A DNA stretch of 64,000 bases from Pseudoruegeria sp. SK021 (GTDB lineage: Bacteria; Pseudomonadota; Alphaproteobacteria; Rhodobacterales; Rhodobacteraceae). The position numbers were made by a program, and so were the translations under genes. A model generated the notes under the pieces. That model searched no databases. It saw nothing but the letters and a program-made list of their open reading frames with translations, and was not told the DNA's origin. This document shows positions 34,642-43,678 of the stretch, one piece after another (the first letter of the stretch is position 1; every line of letters begins with the position of its first letter). Where the stretch lies: contig NZ_MTBG01000006.1 of the NCBI RefSeq assembly GCF_002119405.1, forward strand, positions 62,001-126,000, written 5' to 3'.

Positions 34642-37107
34642 TCACTCAGTGGCCGTTGGCGCCGATCCCGCACTGCTGAGCCGATCCAATTCAGACCGTG
34701 CATCTGCTGCGTCAGCAAGATCCGTATCCGCCCAGAGGTCGACGGCCCGTTGGAAATATGGGATCGCCTCCGCAGAATTTCCCTGTGCGACATAGGCCTT
34801 GGCGAGATGGTATTGGACTGACGGATCGTTGGGGAGTCCGACAGCGGCTGGTTCCAAATACTCCACGGCTTCATTGTAATTGCTGAGGCGAAAGGCGATC
34901 CAACCATAGGTATCCTGGAAGGCAGGCACGGTCGTGCCCCGCAAACGCCGTGCAATCACGTACGCCCGTTGCAAGCTGTCGTTGTCACCCCGGTAATTCG
35001 CCAGAAGGCTTGCGAAATTATTGGCGACGATGGTCGAATTGGAATCGGCTTTGTAAAGACCATCGTAAATAGCAATGGCTTCGTCAATTTCGCCATTCTG
35101 TTCGGCCAAGCCCGCCTTGATCCACAACAGATTCGCAGACTCAGGCAGGACTTCCAGCGCTTCGTCGACGATTTTCTCTCCGGTTTCAATGTCACCCTGA
35201 CGCACGGTCGTCGAAATCAATGCGCGCCAAACCGCCTCGAGTTCTGGTGTTGTGTCCAAAATTTTGCGGTAGATCGTGTTGGCTTGATCGTAGTCCCCTT
35301 CGGTCGCAAACAGCGCCGCATTCAGGAACATGAGATTTGGGTTGCTCTCGTCCCCGTTTGCAGTGGCTTGCGCAAGAAGCTCATCCATATAAAGCCGCGC
35401 GTTGCCGATTTCGCCGTTGGCAAGATGGGTCCGGATGATCGCGGCCTGTGGGCCGATCCCCGCACTGTCCTCGGCGACCATCGATTGCAGCAATTGGATG
35501 CTCTCATCCGTGCGAGAGGTCCGGAGCAGAATCGTAGCTTCCAGTGCATTGGCAAAGTTACGCGCGTCATCAGTATTGATCTGACGCATCCCGTGCACGA
35601 CTTGCTCTGCTCTGGGAAGATCGTTCAGCGCAAGATAGGTATCGGCCAGAGATCGCAACAACACAACATTTCCGGGCGCGCCCCGCAGAGATTTAAGCAG
35701 GACCTCTTCCGCCGTCAGATATTTCTCGTTCTGCATAAGGTAAGTCGCGTAGCGCAGACTTTCTCCGGCACCAGCGTTGGACGCTTCGTAAGCCAATGCC
35801 AGACTTTCCGCCATCAATTCCCGGTTACCGCCGCGCTCATACGCACGGGCCAGCAATGTGATGGTTTCTGAATCGCGCGGACTTTGATCAAGGGCAGTGC
35901 GCAGCGCAAGCACCGCGTCAGGGACCTGGTCGTCGCTGATCAGCCATTCCGCCTTGAGCTTAAGCGCATTTACATCGGTGTTGTCCTCAGCAAGGACCTT
36001 GGCCACCAGTTCTTTCGCTTCCTCGGTCTGCCCTGTTGCGTCCAACATCCGGGCCAGTGTCGTCTCCATTTTGCGGCTGACGTCATCTGAAGACCGCCCG
36101 TCTACTAGTTCTTGCATCTGAGAAATCGCCACATCACGATCTCCCTTGTCAAAGACAAGGCTGGCCCGCAGCAGCCGGAACGTATCATCGTCCAACCCTT
36201 CCTCGATCAGCACATCAAGTTCGGCGATGGCAGCGTCAACGCCATTGATCTGATTTAGGAAGTGGACCAAAGCGACTCGTGGCTCTATGTCATCCCCGGA
36301 TTCGACGACAAGCTCACGCACGAATTGCTCCGCGCCCACAGCGTCACCTTTCGCGAGATACCAACGCACCAGAGCCGTCCGGACTTCCTGGTTCTCAGGA
36401 AACCGGACCACCATCGTCTGAAGGTGTCCGCCCAAGCCCTCGAGATCTTCCAACTGAGCTAAGAGTGAGAGTTTGGTCTGGTTGAATTGTGTATTCAGCG
36501 GATCGAGTTCGAGAGCCTCATCAACAGAATCCAAGGCCGCGTAAGGCTTTTGTTCACGAACCAGTTTGTCGAGCACAACCTGGCGAGCGTTTGTGTCACC
36601 GGGATTGTCTTTCAGCCAAGCCTGCGCCAGCGCATATTCGGCCTCCATCTCAGCCTGATCGCTGAGCCGGACGGCCTCTGCATATCGGACGGCGATGAGA
36701 ATGGGGGCCAACTCTGGATTGTCTGGCTGCAACTCTAGACCGGCCAGCGCATGCCGCTCGGCTTCGTCCCAAGCGCCAAGATTGATCGCCATCTCTGCCA
36801 GCTTCAACCTAGCCGGGAAGTCGTCAGGAAACTGTTCGCTTACAAGGAGATAATGTCCATAAGCTTCTTGCGCGTCGCCTTGCTCCTGTTTGAGTTCGGC
36901 GTACAGCATCCGCGCATCGTAGTTCTCCCCATCCAGCTTAAAGACGCTCTTCAGCTCCACGATCGCGCGATCCAGATCGCCCTCATTCACAAGCGCGACG
37001 GCAGCCTCGTAATGGCTTTGCGCCTTTTCCTCGACCGTTTCGCATCCAGCAACCAACGCAACGGCCACAAACATCGACGCGGTCAAAAGGCCCTTAAACT
37101 GTCTCAT
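34642..37107 (-). CDS. PrsT-like TPR-repeat lipoprotein of an exosortase/EPS system
   Basis: 821 residues. A lipoprotein signal ends VALVAGC (Cys22), followed by about 20 tandem tetratricopeptide units through nearly the whole protein. Examples are AAVALVNEGDLDRAIVELKSVFKLD, then AYGHYLLVSEQFPDDFPARLKLAEMAINLGAWDEAE. Length, lipobox and repeat layout match the PrsT family that accompanies exosortase and exopolysaccharide genes in proteobacteria, presumably a periplasmic or outer-membrane scaffold for assembly. It lies downstream of the sugar transferase on the same strand, but an intrinsic terminator sits between them. The assignment to PrsT is from architecture and context. Confidence 0.85.
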   Translation of the reverse strand: MRQFKGLLTASMFVAVALVAGCETVEEKAQSHYEAAVALVNEGDLDRAIVELKSVFKLDGENYDARMLYAELKQEQGDAQEAYGHYLLVSEQFPDDFPARLKLAEMAINLGAWDEAERHALAGLELQPDNPELAPILIAVRYAEAVRLSDQAEMEAEYALAQAWLKDNPGDTNARQVVLDKLVREQKPYAALDSVDEALELDPLNTQFNQTKLSLLAQLEDLEGLGGHLQTMVVRFPENQEVRTALVRWYLAKGDAVGAEQFVRELVVESGDDIEPRVALVHFLNQINGVDAAIAELDVLIEEGLDDDTFRLLRASLVFDKGDRDVAISQMQELVDGRSSDDVSRKMETTLARMLDATGQTEEAKELVAKVLAEDNTDVNALKLKAEWLISDDQVPDAVLALRTALDQSPRDSETITLLARAYERGGNRELMAESLALAYEASNAGAGESLRYATYLMQNEKYLTAEEVLLKSLRGAPGNVVLLRSLADTYLALNDLPRAEQVVHGMRQINTDDARNFANALEATILLRTSRTDESIQLLQSMVAEDSAGIGPQAAIIRTHLANGEIGNARLYMDELLAQATANGDESNPNLMFLNAALFATEGDYDQANTIYRKILDTTPELEAVWRALISTTVRQGDIETGEKIVDEALEVLPESANLLWIKAGLAEQNGEIDEAIAIYDGLYKADSNSTIVANNFASLLANYRGDNDSLQRAYVIARRLRGTTVPAFQDTYGWIAFRLSNYNEAVEYLEPAAVGLPNDPSVQYHLAKAYVAQGNSAEAIPYFQRAVDLWADTDLADAADARSELDRLSSAGSAPTATE

Positions 37108-37159
37108 TTTTCACCCACACTGCTTCAGGTTCTCTCGTTCTATCTTCGACGAATGACCT

Positions 37160-37194
37160 AAAAATTAAAATGGCCGCAGAGGACCTGCGACCAT
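37160..37194 (-). terminator. Intrinsic terminator between sugar transferase and TPR protein genes
   Basis: On the minus strand ATGGTCGCAG pairs with CTGCGGCCAT (one G-T wobble) around the loop GTCCT and runs straight into TTTAATTTTT. It lies 27 bases past the sugar transferase stop. PrsT must therefore be read through or have its own promoter in the next 53 bases. Confidence 0.82.
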
Positions 37195-37220
37195 AGTAAC
37201 ATTTTCTCTGACAGATGAAA

Positions 37221-37892
37221 CTAGACGCCGGTCATGCGCACGACAACCTTTAGGGTTCTCGCGATCACCCAGAGGTCTGTGGTCATCGATGACTTCTTAT
37301 AATATTCGGCATCATAGCGCGCACGTGCGGCAAACGAAGTATTGTTGCGATCGCCGATCTGCCAAAAACCGGTCACGCCCGGCTTCAGCGCAAAATAGGC
37401 TTGGCCCGGATACAGATCGCGCTGGGACGGCATCATGGGACGCGGACCGACCACACTCATGCTCCCCATCAGCACATTCCAAAACTGCGGCAGCTCATCA
37501 AGCGAAGTTTTGCGGATCAGGCGGCCAACCCACGTCACCCGCGGATCGTGCTTCAACTTCTGAGTCCGGTCCCACTCGGCACGGGCCTCACCATTGCTTG
37601 CAAGATAAACGGCCAGCTTCCGATCTGCATTCGGAACCATCGAGCGGAGTTTAACCATCGAGAACAGCCGCCCACCCTTGCCCACACGACGCTGGATAAA
37701 GAACGGGCTCGACCCGTCCAGCGCCACAAGAAAACAAAGGATCGCGACTACCGGCACGATGACCACTGCCGCGGCCAGCACGAACACAACATCGAAAACG
37801 CGCTTAAAATACTCGCGATACACACTCTTGGAGGGCGTATAGTCGACGATGCCTGTCACAACGTCTGGGGAATTAGGGAAATGCGCAGTCAA
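37221..37892 (-). CDS. Initiating sugar-phosphate transferase (bacterial sugar transferase family)
   Basis: 223-residue polyprenyl-phosphate hexose-1-phosphate transferase that starts exopolysaccharide repeat assembly at the inner membrane. One N-terminal membrane segment (about 32-55) precedes the catalytic domain with [36 protein letters not shown] and [11 protein letters not shown]. It is the short (PssY/ExoY-like) form without the WbaP membrane domain. The start is TTG 37892 with GAGGT nine bases upstream; no ATG gives a complete N-terminus. It is divergent from the ATPase gene across 544 bases of AT-rich DNA. Confidence 0.92.
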   Translation of the reverse strand: MTAHFPNSPDVVTGIVDYTPSKSVYREYFKRVFDVVFVLAAAVVIVPVVAILCFLVALDGSSPFFIQRRVGKGGRLFSMVKLRSMVPNADRKLAVYLASNGEARAEWDRTQKLKHDPRVTWVGRLIRKTSLDELPQFWNVLMGSMSVVGPRPMMPSQRDLYPGQAYFALKPGVTGFWQIGDRNNTSFAARARYDAEYYKKSSMTTDLWVIARTLKVVVRMTGV

Positions 37893-38436
37893 AACGGTTA
37901 CCTCGATGCACTAAAAGATTACAAACACGAACGCCAAGGGCACCACATCTCATTCAACAAGAACGTGAGGTGCGCAGACGATGCATAACACGTGCATCCC
38001 ATATGTTTCAATCTTCTTACTCTCTTACCTCAAACTTTAACCTACCAGACAACCCATTGATTTCACCAGCTTATACCAAAACCCTCGTCAAGGTAAGCAA
38101 TTTGTTTAGGCTGTTCAGGTGGCAAATTGACTAAAATTAAGCAGGATTATGCCGATTCAGCGAAACGGTGGCCCACCGCGGGTCTGTCGGAAACCTCGGC
38201 GCTCGCGCAGCCTCAGAATCGCTATTCACCAATTCCAAAGAGTTTCTCCTTCATGCTGGGGCATGCTACGGCAAACTTGCGACCAATCGCACCGGACGGG
38301 ATTTTTGGCTTCTTTTCAGAGGGCGTTGCGCCTAAAGCTAACGTGTAACAATGGTAGTCATCGCAACTGCGGTGTTTGGTATTTGACGACGCTCTAGCAG
38401 TGCACCAAGTTGGTGAAAGTCGTCGGTTTAGGAACA
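37893..38436. promoter_or_regulatory. 544-base AT-rich divergent control region of the EPS locus
   Basis: This is the only gap over 300 bases in the window. It separates the minus-strand sugar transferase and the plus-strand ATPase gene, and is visibly richer in A and T than its surroundings, especially 37995-38155. Short open frames inside (38127-38348, 38149-38397) lack ribosome binding sites and family resemblance. I see no convincing promoter hexamers, palindromic operator or riboswitch, although TTGACTAAAATTAAGC at about 38127 could contain a -35 element. By position it must hold the promoters of both arms of the left EPS cluster. Confidence 0.6.
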
Positions 38437-39306
38437 ATGAACACAACAGCCCCTGTAGACATTTACAACACGCATTTCGGATTTCGCGAGCGCCCCTTTA
38501 CGCTTGTTCCAGATCCGGACTTCATGTTCTGGTCACGATCACACCGCCTTGCGTATACGATGCTGGAATACGGCATCCTGACTCGATCTCCCATCACGGT
38601 TGTGACGGGCGAAATCGGTGCCGGGAAGACAACCTTGTTGCAGCATCTGCTGAAAACTTTGTCCGACGACGTTGTTGTTGGGTTGATCTCGAACGCGCAA
38701 GGGGATCGCGGCGAACTGCTTCAATGGGTTTTGCATTCTGTGGGCGAAGATTTCGATCCGAAGGCATCCTATGTGCAACTGTTCCACCAACTTCAGAACT
38801 TCCTGTTGGAGGCCTATTCCAACGGAAAGCGCGTCATCTTGATCATCGACGAAGCCCAAAACCTGAACGTTCAAACCCTTGAAGAACTGCGGATGTTGAC
38901 GAATATTAACACCAACAAAGATGAGTTGGTGCAACTGGTCCTCGTCGGCCAACCGGAATTGCGCGCCTTGATCTCCCGTCCTGAGTTGAAGCAATTTGTC
39001 CAGCGTGTCGGATCCAGTTTCCATCTCTCCGCGATGAACCGCGAGAACGTCGGGGCCTACATAGCCCATCGCTTGCAGGTGGCAGGAGGAACCGGCGAAG
39101 AATTCGGTCGCGATGCAATCGATCGGATCTTTGCGATTACTAACGGCATTCCGCGGTTGGTGAACCAGATTTGTGACTTAAGTCTGGTCTATGCTTTTTC
39201 TGCCGACGAACACATGGTCTCACTGGAAACCGTCGAATCGGTTCTGGCTGACGGTGTTTTCTTCGGTGCTGCCAACCTAGACGGAGGCAAGGTCGATGAA
39301 ATTTGA
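38437..39306 (+). CDS. ExeA-like AAA ATPase of the exosortase/EPS locus
   Basis: 289-residue AAA ATPase of the GspA/ExeA group found with XrtA-type loci. N-terminal NTHFGFRERPFTLVPDPDFMFWS is the family signature; Walker A is GEIGAGKTT (58-66), Walker B is VILIIDEAQ (133-141), and a C-terminal arginine-finger region follows (GIPRLVNQICDLSL). It lacks the peptidoglycan-binding domain of ExeA. Probably powers or regulates polysaccharide secretion or sorting at the inner membrane. ATG 38437 is preceded by AGGA; a TTG at 38410 is in frame. Overlaps the next gene by 11 bases. Confidence 0.88.
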   Translation: MNTTAPVDIYNTHFGFRERPFTLVPDPDFMFWSRSHRLAYTMLEYGILTRSPITVVTGEIGAGKTTLLQHLLKTLSDDVVVGLISNAQGDRGELLQWVLHSVGEDFDPKASYVQLFHQLQNFLLEAYSNGKRVILIIDEAQNLNVQTLEELRMLTNINTNKDELVQLVLVGQPELRALISRPELKQFVQRVGSSFHLSAMNRENVGAYIAHRLQVAGGTGEEFGRDAIDRIFAITNGIPRLVNQICDLSLVYAFSADEHMVSLETVESVLADGVFFGAANLDGGKVDEI

Positions 39307-40870
39307 CTTGCGTTACTATCTTAGCATTTTTTGGCGTCGCAGCCCATATTTTGTCTTTTTGACGGCGCTATGCACGTCGATTGGCGTGACGCTGGCGTTT
39401 CTCTTGCCCCCCGAATACGAAGCCCAGGCGATTCTCTTGGTTGAGTCTGAACAGATTCCGAACAGTTTGGCCGCTTCGACAGTGAACACAGGGGCCACAG
39501 AACAAATTCAGATTATTCAGCAGCGGATGCGAACGCGTGAAACGCTGCTCGACATCTCCAACCGCTTAGGAATCTACAAAGACGCCCCAAATGACGGCGA
39601 ACCGCTCACGGCAGGCGCCATGGTTGACGATATGCGGAGTCGGTTGACCCTCAGTAGTTCCACAGGAAAGAACGCCGCAACCATCGTCACGATCAAATTC
39701 CGCTCGGATACAGCGAATACAGCGGCTCAGGTTACGAACGAATTCGTCACACTGGTTTTGCAAGACAATGTAGCCATGCGCACGTCGCGGGCCAGCGACA
39801 CACTTGAATTCTTTGAACAGGAACGGGACCGTCTTGGCGGTGATTTGGACGCTCAGAGCGCCGAAATTCTTAAGTTTCAAACCGAGAACACCGGCAGTCT
39901 TCCGCAGGATCTAGACCCGCTTCAGACCCGCCGCGCCACATTGATCAACGATCGGGCAATCCGCGATCGCGAGCTCCAGTCGCTGCGTGACCAACGCACC
40001 CAAGTGGTCGACATTTTCGAACGGACAGGCAACATCCAGTCGGCTTCTGTCGCACAATTGCCCGAGGAGATCGCTCTGGAAGCTGCGGAACGACAGTTGG
40101 CCGATGCAAAGCTGATCTACTCAGAGCAAAACCCCAAGCTGCGCGTCATGATCGCAAGAGTGGATCAGGCGCGGCAAGCATTGACGGCGGCCCTGTCCGA
40201 TACCAGCGCAACCGGGGTCGATCCTACGGAACAAGTTTCCAGCGCCCAAAGCGTCTTCGAATCGCAGTTGGCTCAAATCGATTCCAACATCCAATTCCGG
40301 CTCGAAGAAATCACACGCATTGATCAGGAGTTGGAGGATATTGGCGAAAAGTTGTCGCGCATTCCGTCCAACACGATTACCTTGGATAAGTTGCAACGGG
40401 ACTACGCCAATATTCAGGCGCAGTATACTCAGACCGCAAGCCGGTTGTCGCAAGCCGCAACGGGCGAGCGCATTGAACTCTTGTCGAAGGGACAACGGAT
40501 CAGCGTCCTCGAACAAGCCACACCGCCCGACCGTCCGACCAAACCAAACCGGGTTCTGATTTCGGCAGCGGGGCTTGGGATCGGCATGGCCTCCGGTGTG
40601 GGACTGGTGTTTCTGATGGAGCTACTGAATAGCGCGATCCGACGGCCTGAGCAGATCACGGACAAACTTGGGATCACGCCTCTCGCTGTTCTGCCTTACC
40701 TGAGGACCGACCGCGAAGTGGTCGCGAGACGGATGGTGTTGTTTTCGATTATCGCTTTCTTCGTGATCCTCGTACCGCTCTTACTGTTTGCGGTTCACAA
40801 CCTATATTTTCCGCTGGACACATTGATCGAACCCTTTGCCAACAGGTTTGGTTTTTCGGTGAACTTCTAA
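39296..40870 (+). CDS. Polysaccharide co-polymerase / chain-length determinant (GumC/Wzz type)
   Basis: 524 residues. Wzz-type N-terminal segment with one membrane helix (about 17-36), long periplasmic coiled-coil region (about 150-390), a second membrane helix near 421-441, and an unusual third helix near 481-501 close to the C-terminus. The domain layout and the PPDRPTKPNR motif before the second helix identify the PCP-2a family that sets EPS chain length and links to the export channel. No fused kinase domain is present: the kinase is the next gene. GGAGG precedes ATG 39296. Confidence 0.9.
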   Translation: MKFDLRYYLSIFWRRSPYFVFLTALCTSIGVTLAFLLPPEYEAQAILLVESEQIPNSLAASTVNTGATEQIQIIQQRMRTRETLLDISNRLGIYKDAPNDGEPLTAGAMVDDMRSRLTLSSSTGKNAATIVTIKFRSDTANTAAQVTNEFVTLVLQDNVAMRTSRASDTLEFFEQERDRLGGDLDAQSAEILKFQTENTGSLPQDLDPLQTRRATLINDRAIRDRELQSLRDQRTQVVDIFERTGNIQSASVAQLPEEIALEAAERQLADAKLIYSEQNPKLRVMIARVDQARQALTAALSDTSATGVDPTEQVSSAQSVFESQLAQIDSNIQFRLEEITRIDQELEDIGEKLSRIPSNTITLDKLQRDYANIQAQYTQTASRLSQAATGERIELLSKGQRISVLEQATPPDRPTKPNRVLISAAGLGIGMASGVGLVFLMELLNSAIRRPEQITDKLGITPLAVLPYLRTDREVVARRMVLFSIIAFFVILVPLLLFAVHNLYFPLDTLIEPFANRFGFSVNF

Positions 40871-40932
40871 ACAAATCGACTGAGTAGACTTCGACCCAAG
40901 ACGCATTTGGGTCAGCGACACGAGGACAGACC

Positions 40933-41772
40933 ATGGAACGACTTCAAGAAGCACTCAGTCGCGCACGGGAGCGTCGCGGACAGACCGGCGGCACGACGCC
41001 CCCCGCCAGCCCGACATTGACTCGCAACAAAATGGCTTCTCGGTCCGAGGGATCGACCAACGAAGCTTGGCAAGCTTTGCGATCATTCGAGCCGAACGAA
41101 CGAATTTTACGCGCCAATCGGGTCGTCTCGTATTTCGGGGGAAACGATGCAGGGCCGTTCGATATGATGCGCACAAAGATCCTGCAGCAAGCCAAGGCAA
41201 ACAACTGGCGCCGGATTGTCGTCACGTCGCCGACGGCGCAGTGTGGAAAGACCACGATTGCCGCTAATCTTGCCTTTAGCTTGGCACGTCAGGCTGAACT
41301 TCGCACCTTGGTCATCGAAGTAGATATGCGTCGCCCAGAGCTTGCCAACACCATTGGTCTTACAGAAAAAATGGCGTTTGCCCGCGTCCTCAACGGTCAG
41401 GACGAGCCGGCACAACACATCGTGTCCTATGGTCCAAACTTGGCTTTCGGGACCAACAGCTCCCCTGTGTCCAACTCGTCGGAACTTCTTCAAAGTTCCG
41501 CCGCGCATGACAGGCTGAAAGAGATTGAAGCGATCTATGCTCCAGACATCGTGATTTTCGACGCCCCGCCAATGCTGGGAAGTGATGACACGCATGGCTT
41601 CCTCGGCTTTGCCGACGCAGCCATCCTTGTGGCTGCGGCCGAAATGACCACAATCAGCGAAATTGATGTCGCCGAATCCGAAATTGCCTCGATGACGCAA
41701 GTCATGGGGGTTGTGATGAACAAGTGCCGCCTAACCGGATCGTCATACGGCTATAATTACTCCTATAGTTAG
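40933..41772 (+). CDS. Tyrosine autokinase (CpsD/CapB/BY-kinase family)
   Basis: 279 residues. Cytoplasmic BY-kinase working with the co-polymerase: Walker A SPTAQCGKTT (99-108), Walker A' VIEVDMRRPE (127-136), Walker B IVIFDAPP (206-213), and a C-terminal tyrosine cluster at Tyr272, 274, 276 and 278 that is the autophosphorylation tail. The Walker A has Cys where most relatives have Glu before GKT. Phosphorylation cycling controls EPS polymerisation in this family. GAGGACAG precedes the ATG. It converges on the gene for the 548-residue secreted protein with a 31-base gap. Confidence 0.9.
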   Translation: MERLQEALSRARERRGQTGGTTPPASPTLTRNKMASRSEGSTNEAWQALRSFEPNERILRANRVVSYFGGNDAGPFDMMRTKILQQAKANNWRRIVVTSPTAQCGKTTIAANLAFSLARQAELRTLVIEVDMRRPELANTIGLTEKMAFARVLNGQDEPAQHIVSYGPNLAFGTNSSPVSNSSELLQSSAAHDRLKEIEAIYAPDIVIFDAPPMLGSDDTHGFLGFADAAILVAAAEMTTISEIDVAESEIASMTQVMGVVMNKCRLTGSSYGYNYSYS

Positions 41773-41803
41773 CAGATCGGCGTAAAACGCGCGGAGTGCG
41801 ACT

Positions 41804-43450
41804 TTAGTCCACCACATGCGCATCAAGACGCAGTTGACCTTTGGGGGCGCGGGTCGACGAATGGCGGATCCTGTCCGGCACGCCGAAGGTTTGATTGCGA
41901 ATAAAATCGGCCAATCCCATAGTCAGCGTTTGGGTTTGGCCATCCGGAAAGGTTCGAACGATCTGCGAGATCGCACCGTTTGGGTCATAGGTGATCGTGT
42001 CATCCCAATCGGCCGTAGGCCATAGGGTCGGATCTGCATAAATGTCGTCCGGATCAACAACGTAATCCAGCGACACAAGACGCGGCGTCGCGCCATCCTG
42101 TCCCTCGTATATGCGGTTCTGGAACACGGGGAAGCTGATCGACACAATGGCTGGGGCGGATATCCAGACGCCATTATCCGCGAACACCCCAATATCAACG
42201 CGGCTCGACATCATATTCGCCCCGGTGGATGAGGGAATCGCGCCCTGCCAATCCACCCGAATATCCGCACTGTCGCCGCTGTCCCGCACTTGAATATCGA
42301 TCCGTTGCGGATCGCCTTGAAGGATCACCCAATGGAACGTCAAAGGACGCCCATTCGGATCCACGGTTTCCGAAGCGCTGATAGACATGCTGCGCGAATA
42401 TGCGAAGGAACGCCATGCCCGGGCGATGGCCGACGGCGTCGTGAAGATGACTTCGTCAAGATTATCCGCCAAATAGTCCCGGCCCGCCTCAACCGGAAAT
42501 TCGCTCTCGACCTTCAATTTGACCATCGGCGGGATCGCGTCCGGCATGATAGCGTTGGCCAGCCCAACCATCGCGGCAGGGCGCAACTGCGACTTGTCAA
42601 ACACGACCGGGTGCGCCCGCGGCGACAAATAATCCTGTGGGGTTTGAATGCCACTCAAGCTGCGCCGAAGCACCATTTGGGTGACAGAAGCCAATAAACC
42701 ACTTTCGTCCAGACGCGCCCGCGTCTCGGGTGTGTAGCTGGCATAGATCAGGGCCAAAGCAGTCACAAACGGCTTATCACTGTAGGATGACCCCTGAGAC
42801 ATCAGGAAATAAGGGGCATTGGCGAAGAACCGATCGCCGGTGTTCGGGTCGTGGTCGCGGTGTTCAGGATACACATACGAATGGTTGTGCGCATAAAGCT
42901 CGTAAGATCGTTCGGCGTTGATCTGCCCACCCATTGAGATGCGCCCCAAGCTACGCGCCAAGGGCCCAGACACCCGGGCCGTCGATGAATTGCCGATGAC
43001 CGCGAGTGGAAACAGAATCCCGCCCGCCCAGTTGTAATCCAGATTCATCGCCGAAAGGTCTTGGCTATAGGCAGTATGGCTCAATTGCGGGAATGCCGTC
43101 GGCGATAAAGGAGAGTGATCTCGATCCCGGTTATCATAGAGCGTTGTTGCAAGCCCCGCCGCACGGCCTTGGGCGTAAAGCCGCCGCAACATCCCCATCG
43201 CCGGCGCCGCGCTAGCCGGGTCTACGACCGGTTGGCGCAGTCGGGACGGATCCGGTGCGAGACCGACCCTCCACACCCCGGTCAAGGGATCCCGCCACGT
43301 ATTCTGGCTTGTGACCGGGGCAATTCCATCGACGATCGGCGCGGTTCTGTCCCCCTGCACGCCGGTGGCTAAAAGCTGCGCTTCCGCCGTTCCGGCTCTG
43401 AGAAGCATCAGGCAGACCCCAGCAATGAAAAGGAAGACTGATCGTTTCAT
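41804..43450 (-). CDS. Secreted protein of unknown function in the EPS locus
   Basis: 548 residues with a signal peptide (about 1-25, ...GTAEAQ). The body has a strongly patterned first half (LYAQGRAAGLATTLYDNRDRDHS at 91-113, SYVYPEHRDHDPNTGDRF around 191-208, YFLMSQGSSYSDKPF) rich in His and Asp that could bind metal or sugar. A PKD-like stretch covers about 355-400 (SETVDPNGRPLTFHW). I recall similar uncharacterised secreted proteins in other bacteria but no function. Position inside the EPS cluster suggests polysaccharide binding or modification. ATG 43450; GGGAAGGGGG lies upstream. Alternative: a lyase or esterase not recognised by eye. Confidence 0.65.
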   Translation of the reverse strand: MKRSVFLFIAGVCLMLLRAGTAEAQLLATGVQGDRTAPIVDGIAPVTSQNTWRDPLTGVWRVGLAPDPSRLRQPVVDPASAAPAMGMLRRLYAQGRAAGLATTLYDNRDRDHSPLSPTAFPQLSHTAYSQDLSAMNLDYNWAGGILFPLAVIGNSSTARVSGPLARSLGRISMGGQINAERSYELYAHNHSYVYPEHRDHDPNTGDRFFANAPYFLMSQGSSYSDKPFVTALALIYASYTPETRARLDESGLLASVTQMVLRRSLSGIQTPQDYLSPRAHPVVFDKSQLRPAAMVGLANAIMPDAIPPMVKLKVESEFPVEAGRDYLADNLDEVIFTTPSAIARAWRSFAYSRSMSISASETVDPNGRPLTFHWVILQGDPQRIDIQVRDSGDSADIRVDWQGAIPSSTGANMMSSRVDIGVFADNGVWISAPAIVSISFPVFQNRIYEGQDGATPRLVSLDYVVDPDDIYADPTLWPTADWDDTITYDPNGAISQIVRTFPDGQTQTLTMGLADFIRNQTFGVPDRIRHSSTRAPKGQLRLDAHVVD

Positions 43451-43678
43451 TCCCGGCCCCCTTCCCTGCACAGAAGATCCATCTGGCGCTTACAGAACCA
43501 CCGTACGCTGGTCAAAGCCAGTGTTAACTCGTTCCGGTCACAGTCCACTGATGTTATCGCCGCGCTTCAGGCCATCGGGTCAGCATCGCACAGGATGCCG
43601 AGACGTCGAAACAATCGATACGACTTGTAATCCGGGGAACGCAAAACGCGGCCCTGCTCTCAATTAAAGGATAGCCCA

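Noticed and set aside
38127-38397. Short open frames in the EPS control region
   Set aside because: No ribosome binding site, no motif, and two frames overlap each other; treated as non-coding.
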